From: Trinickia terrae
Lineage (GTDB): Bacteria > Pseudomonadota > Gammaproteobacteria > Burkholderiales > Burkholderiaceae
NCBI RefSeq assembly: GCF_005144415.1
Contig: NZ_SWJE01000018.1
Coordinates: 1 to 64,000, forward strand
DNA: 64,000 nt
Direction of reading: 5' to 3'
Position 1 is the stretch's first letter. Each line of letters starts with the position of its first letter. The notes below the pieces were generated by a model. It searched no databases, was not told the DNA's origin, and was given only the letters and a program-made list of their open reading frames with translations. A program made the translations under genes and the position numbers. This document shows positions 62,200-64,000 of this stretch, in pieces.

Positions 62200-63807
62200 T
62201 CAACCAGAAAAAGCGTATTGCCCTTGCGGCATTGCCGATGGCGGCGTGGAAGGACTCGTGCCGCCGAGCCGGAATACCGATACGGTAACCTTCAGGCTCC
62301 TTGCCTGCTCTTCGAGAGACTGCGCAGCAGCTGCCGCCTGCTCGACGAGCGCCGCGTTCTGTTGCGTGACCTGATCCATCTGGTTCACTGCCTGGTTGAC
62401 CTGCTCGATGCCGCGGCTCTGTTCTTCAGACGCCGCGGCAATGGCGCCCACGATATCCGAAACATTCTTGATGGCCTGCTTCACGTCCCCCATCGTTTCC
62501 CCTGCCTTCACAGCTTGTTGCGCGCCATCCCGAATCAAGATCACCGATGACTCGATCAGGTCCTTGATCTCCTTCGCCGCGGCCGACGAGCGCTGGGCCA
62601 GGTTGCGCACCTCGCTCGCCACGACGGCGAAACCGCGCCCGAGCTCGCCCGCGCGCGCGGCCTCGACAGCGGCGTTCAACGCGAGAATGTTCGTCTGGAA
62701 TGCGATGCTTTCGATGACGCCCGTGATTTCCGAAATCTTGCTCGAGCTCCCGCTGATCTTGCCGATCGCGTGCACCATCCCCTGTACCGCCTCGTTGCCC
62801 AAATCGGCCGTCTCCGTGGCGTCGGTGGCGAGTCTGTTCGCCTCTCGCGCGTTATCCGCGTTCTGCTTCACCGTCTCGGTCAGCTGCGTCATGCTCGCCG
62901 CTGTTTCCTCCAGCGACGCGGCCTGTTCCTCCGTGCGGGAAGACAGATCCGTGTTGCCCGACGAGATCTCCTGCGCGCCGGTCCGCACGGAATCGGTAGA
63001 GAGAACCACGGAGCCGATGACGTTCCTGAACTGCTCCAGGAGCGCATTGAATGCCGCGGCGGTTTGTCCAATTTCGTCCATTCGCCGCACCGGCGCCGCG
63101 CGGGTCAGGTCGAGCGATGCCTGCATTTCCGTCATGGCAGCCCGCATGCCGTTCAGGCTGAGCTTGACGCCTCGGACGACGCTCAGGCCGAATGCGCCGA
63201 CACCCAGCAGCACGGCGGCCACGCCCAGCAGCATGACCCAGAACGACATCTGAAAAGCGGCTTTGTTCGCTGTTCGCAGATCATTGCCCAGCTTGATGTT
63301 GTAAGTGATCTGGGCGTTCAGATCGGCCAACAGCTTCTGGATCGCCGCGCCGATGCCGGTGGTATCGTCCGCCAGCATCGTGACAGCCCCTTCGTGATCG
63401 CCCGCGTCAGCCTTGGCGAGAAACGCAGGCAGCATGGTCCTCACGTTGGCGAGATCGGCCCGCATGGCGTCCGTCATCCGCTGATCGGTCGCATCGGAAA
63501 CGTCATTTTTGTTGTAGTAGCCGACAAGCTCGTCGAGCTTGTCGAGCGTAGCGGCGATGCGGGTCTCCACCTTGGCCCGCTTTGGCTCGTCGGCTGCCAG
63601 GATCTGCTTGTTGAGCAAGATGCGCAGCGCCGTCGACTGCGCGACTATCTTGTCGATATCCGCAATGCCTGGAATGGTGTGGTCCTGCACGTACTCGAAC
63701 CTGGAATGAGACTTCAAAAGAAACGCAATGCCCATTGCGCCGCACAGAACCAGTGAAGCGGCAAGCAGCGCGAAGACCAAATACAGGCGTCGGGAGATCG
63801 TCATCAT
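62200..63807 (-). CDS. methyl-accepting chemotaxis protein
   Basis: A complete 535-residue chemoreceptor. TM1 lies near residues 8-28, followed by a four-helix periplasmic sensor, TM2 (MLLGVAAVLLGVGAFGLSVV), HAMP, and the signalling hairpin with tip IAFQTNILALNAAVEAARAGE. It ends with a short Ser/Pro tail, without a clear CheR-binding pentapeptide. It signals to CheA/CheW. The start is at the double ATG 63805-63807. Confidence 0.93.
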   Translation of the reverse strand: MMTISRRLYLVFALLAASLVLCGAMGIAFLLKSHSRFEYVQDHTIPGIADIDKIVAQSTALRILLNKQILAADEPKRAKVETRIAATLDKLDELVGYYNKNDVSDATDQRMTDAMRADLANVRTMLPAFLAKADAGDHEGAVTMLADDTTGIGAAIQKLLADLNAQITYNIKLGNDLRTANKAAFQMSFWVMLLGVAAVLLGVGAFGLSVVRGVKLSLNGMRAAMTEMQASLDLTRAAPVRRMDEIGQTAAAFNALLEQFRNVIGSVVLSTDSVRTGAQEISSGNTDLSSRTEEQAASLEETAASMTQLTETVKQNADNAREANRLATDATETADLGNEAVQGMVHAIGKISGSSSKISEITGVIESIAFQTNILALNAAVEAARAGELGRGFAVVASEVRNLAQRSSAAAKEIKDLIESSVILIRDGAQQAVKAGETMGDVKQAIKNVSDIVGAIAAASEEQSRGIEQVNQAVNQMDQVTQQNAALVEQAAAAAQSLEEQARSLKVTVSVFRLGGTSPSTPPSAMPQGQYAFSG

Positions 63808-63928
63808 TGGACCCACGATGTAAGTTTCACAGAAAAGACAAGACGGAATTTGTCGTAACAAATGGGGCAAAAGATACCGGCGAGGACCGGGTGCCCCGGC
63901 CATGAATCTCCCTGGCCGGGATGTCTGC

Positions 63929-63945
63929 CTATCCGGACCGGATAG
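63929..63945. repeat. short inverted repeat upstream of the chemoreceptor
   Basis: CTATCCG / CGGATAG are perfect 7-bp arms around GAC, 122 bp before the chemoreceptor start. It could be an operator or transcript hairpin. Confidence 0.35.
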
Positions 63946-64000
63946 CGCATGTTTGCCGCAGCGCTTGTCGATGAATAACGGCACGAATCTGTGACGACTC

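Overview
The window is GC-rich DNA of a betaproteobacterium, most likely family Burkholderiaceae (Burkholderia, Paraburkholderia or Trinickia group). The reasons are a CdiA exoprotein end with a DLYN junction (the Burkholderia (E/Q)LYN type), a complete Burkholderia-like type VI secretion (T6SS) locus, and a katB-ankB pair. No rRNA, tRNA, CRISPR array, integrase or transposase was found.

Layout. 1-1.84 kb: 3' end of a contact-dependent inhibition locus, with a cdiA C-terminus carrying one apparent frameshift, a candidate immunity gene and a remnant of a second, displaced cdiA-CT. 1.84-6.3 kb (minus): signalling cluster of receiver/degenerate HD-GYP protein, periplasmic sugar-binding-type protein and sensor histidine kinase. 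6.7-12.2 kb: Rieske remnant, MEKHLA/PAS protein, small exported protein, S10 serine-peptidase lipoprotein and a secreted beta-propeller protein. 12.5-16 kb: AT-richer accessory patch with a phage-like HTH protein, an OLD-family ATPase/TOPRIM nuclease (probable anti-phage function) and a ParE-type toxin-antitoxin pair whose toxin is frameshifted.

16-38.1 kb is a T6SS island. A minus operon (tssJ-K-L-M-A plus an unknown 303-residue protein) diverges from a plus operon (tssB-C-hcp-E-F-G-H-vgrG-MORN). At its right end lie a DUF4280 PAAR-like protein and a divergent putative HNH-type nuclease effector. The island abuts a chemoreceptor gene fragment. 38.7-43 kb: periplasmic catalase katB, ankyrin protein ankB with a 19-bp perfect hairpin between them, and a GMC/FAD oxidoreductase.

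43.3-50.9 kb (minus) encodes a hydrogenase-4/complex-I-like membrane complex (hyfB-C-E-F-G-I type). The large subunit lacks the Ni-binding cysteines, and no ferredoxin or NADH module is nearby. It fits the energy-converting hydrogenase-related (Ehr) group, whose electron partners are unknown. A 19-bp palindrome sits in its divergent promoter with a DUF1275 gene. 52-54.3 kb is a patch of small genes and decayed genes (RHH protein, aminopropyltransferase pseudogene, HPr-like remnant). 54.5-62.2 kb: DASS-type transporter next to a DUF3604-like PHP metallo-protein, a small membrane protein, an exported alpha/beta hydrolase with a duplicated C-terminal module, and a two-domain protein ending in a cysteine-dioxygenase-type cupin. 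The window ends with an intact chemoreceptor.

All functional statements come from reading motifs and gene order; no database search was possible.
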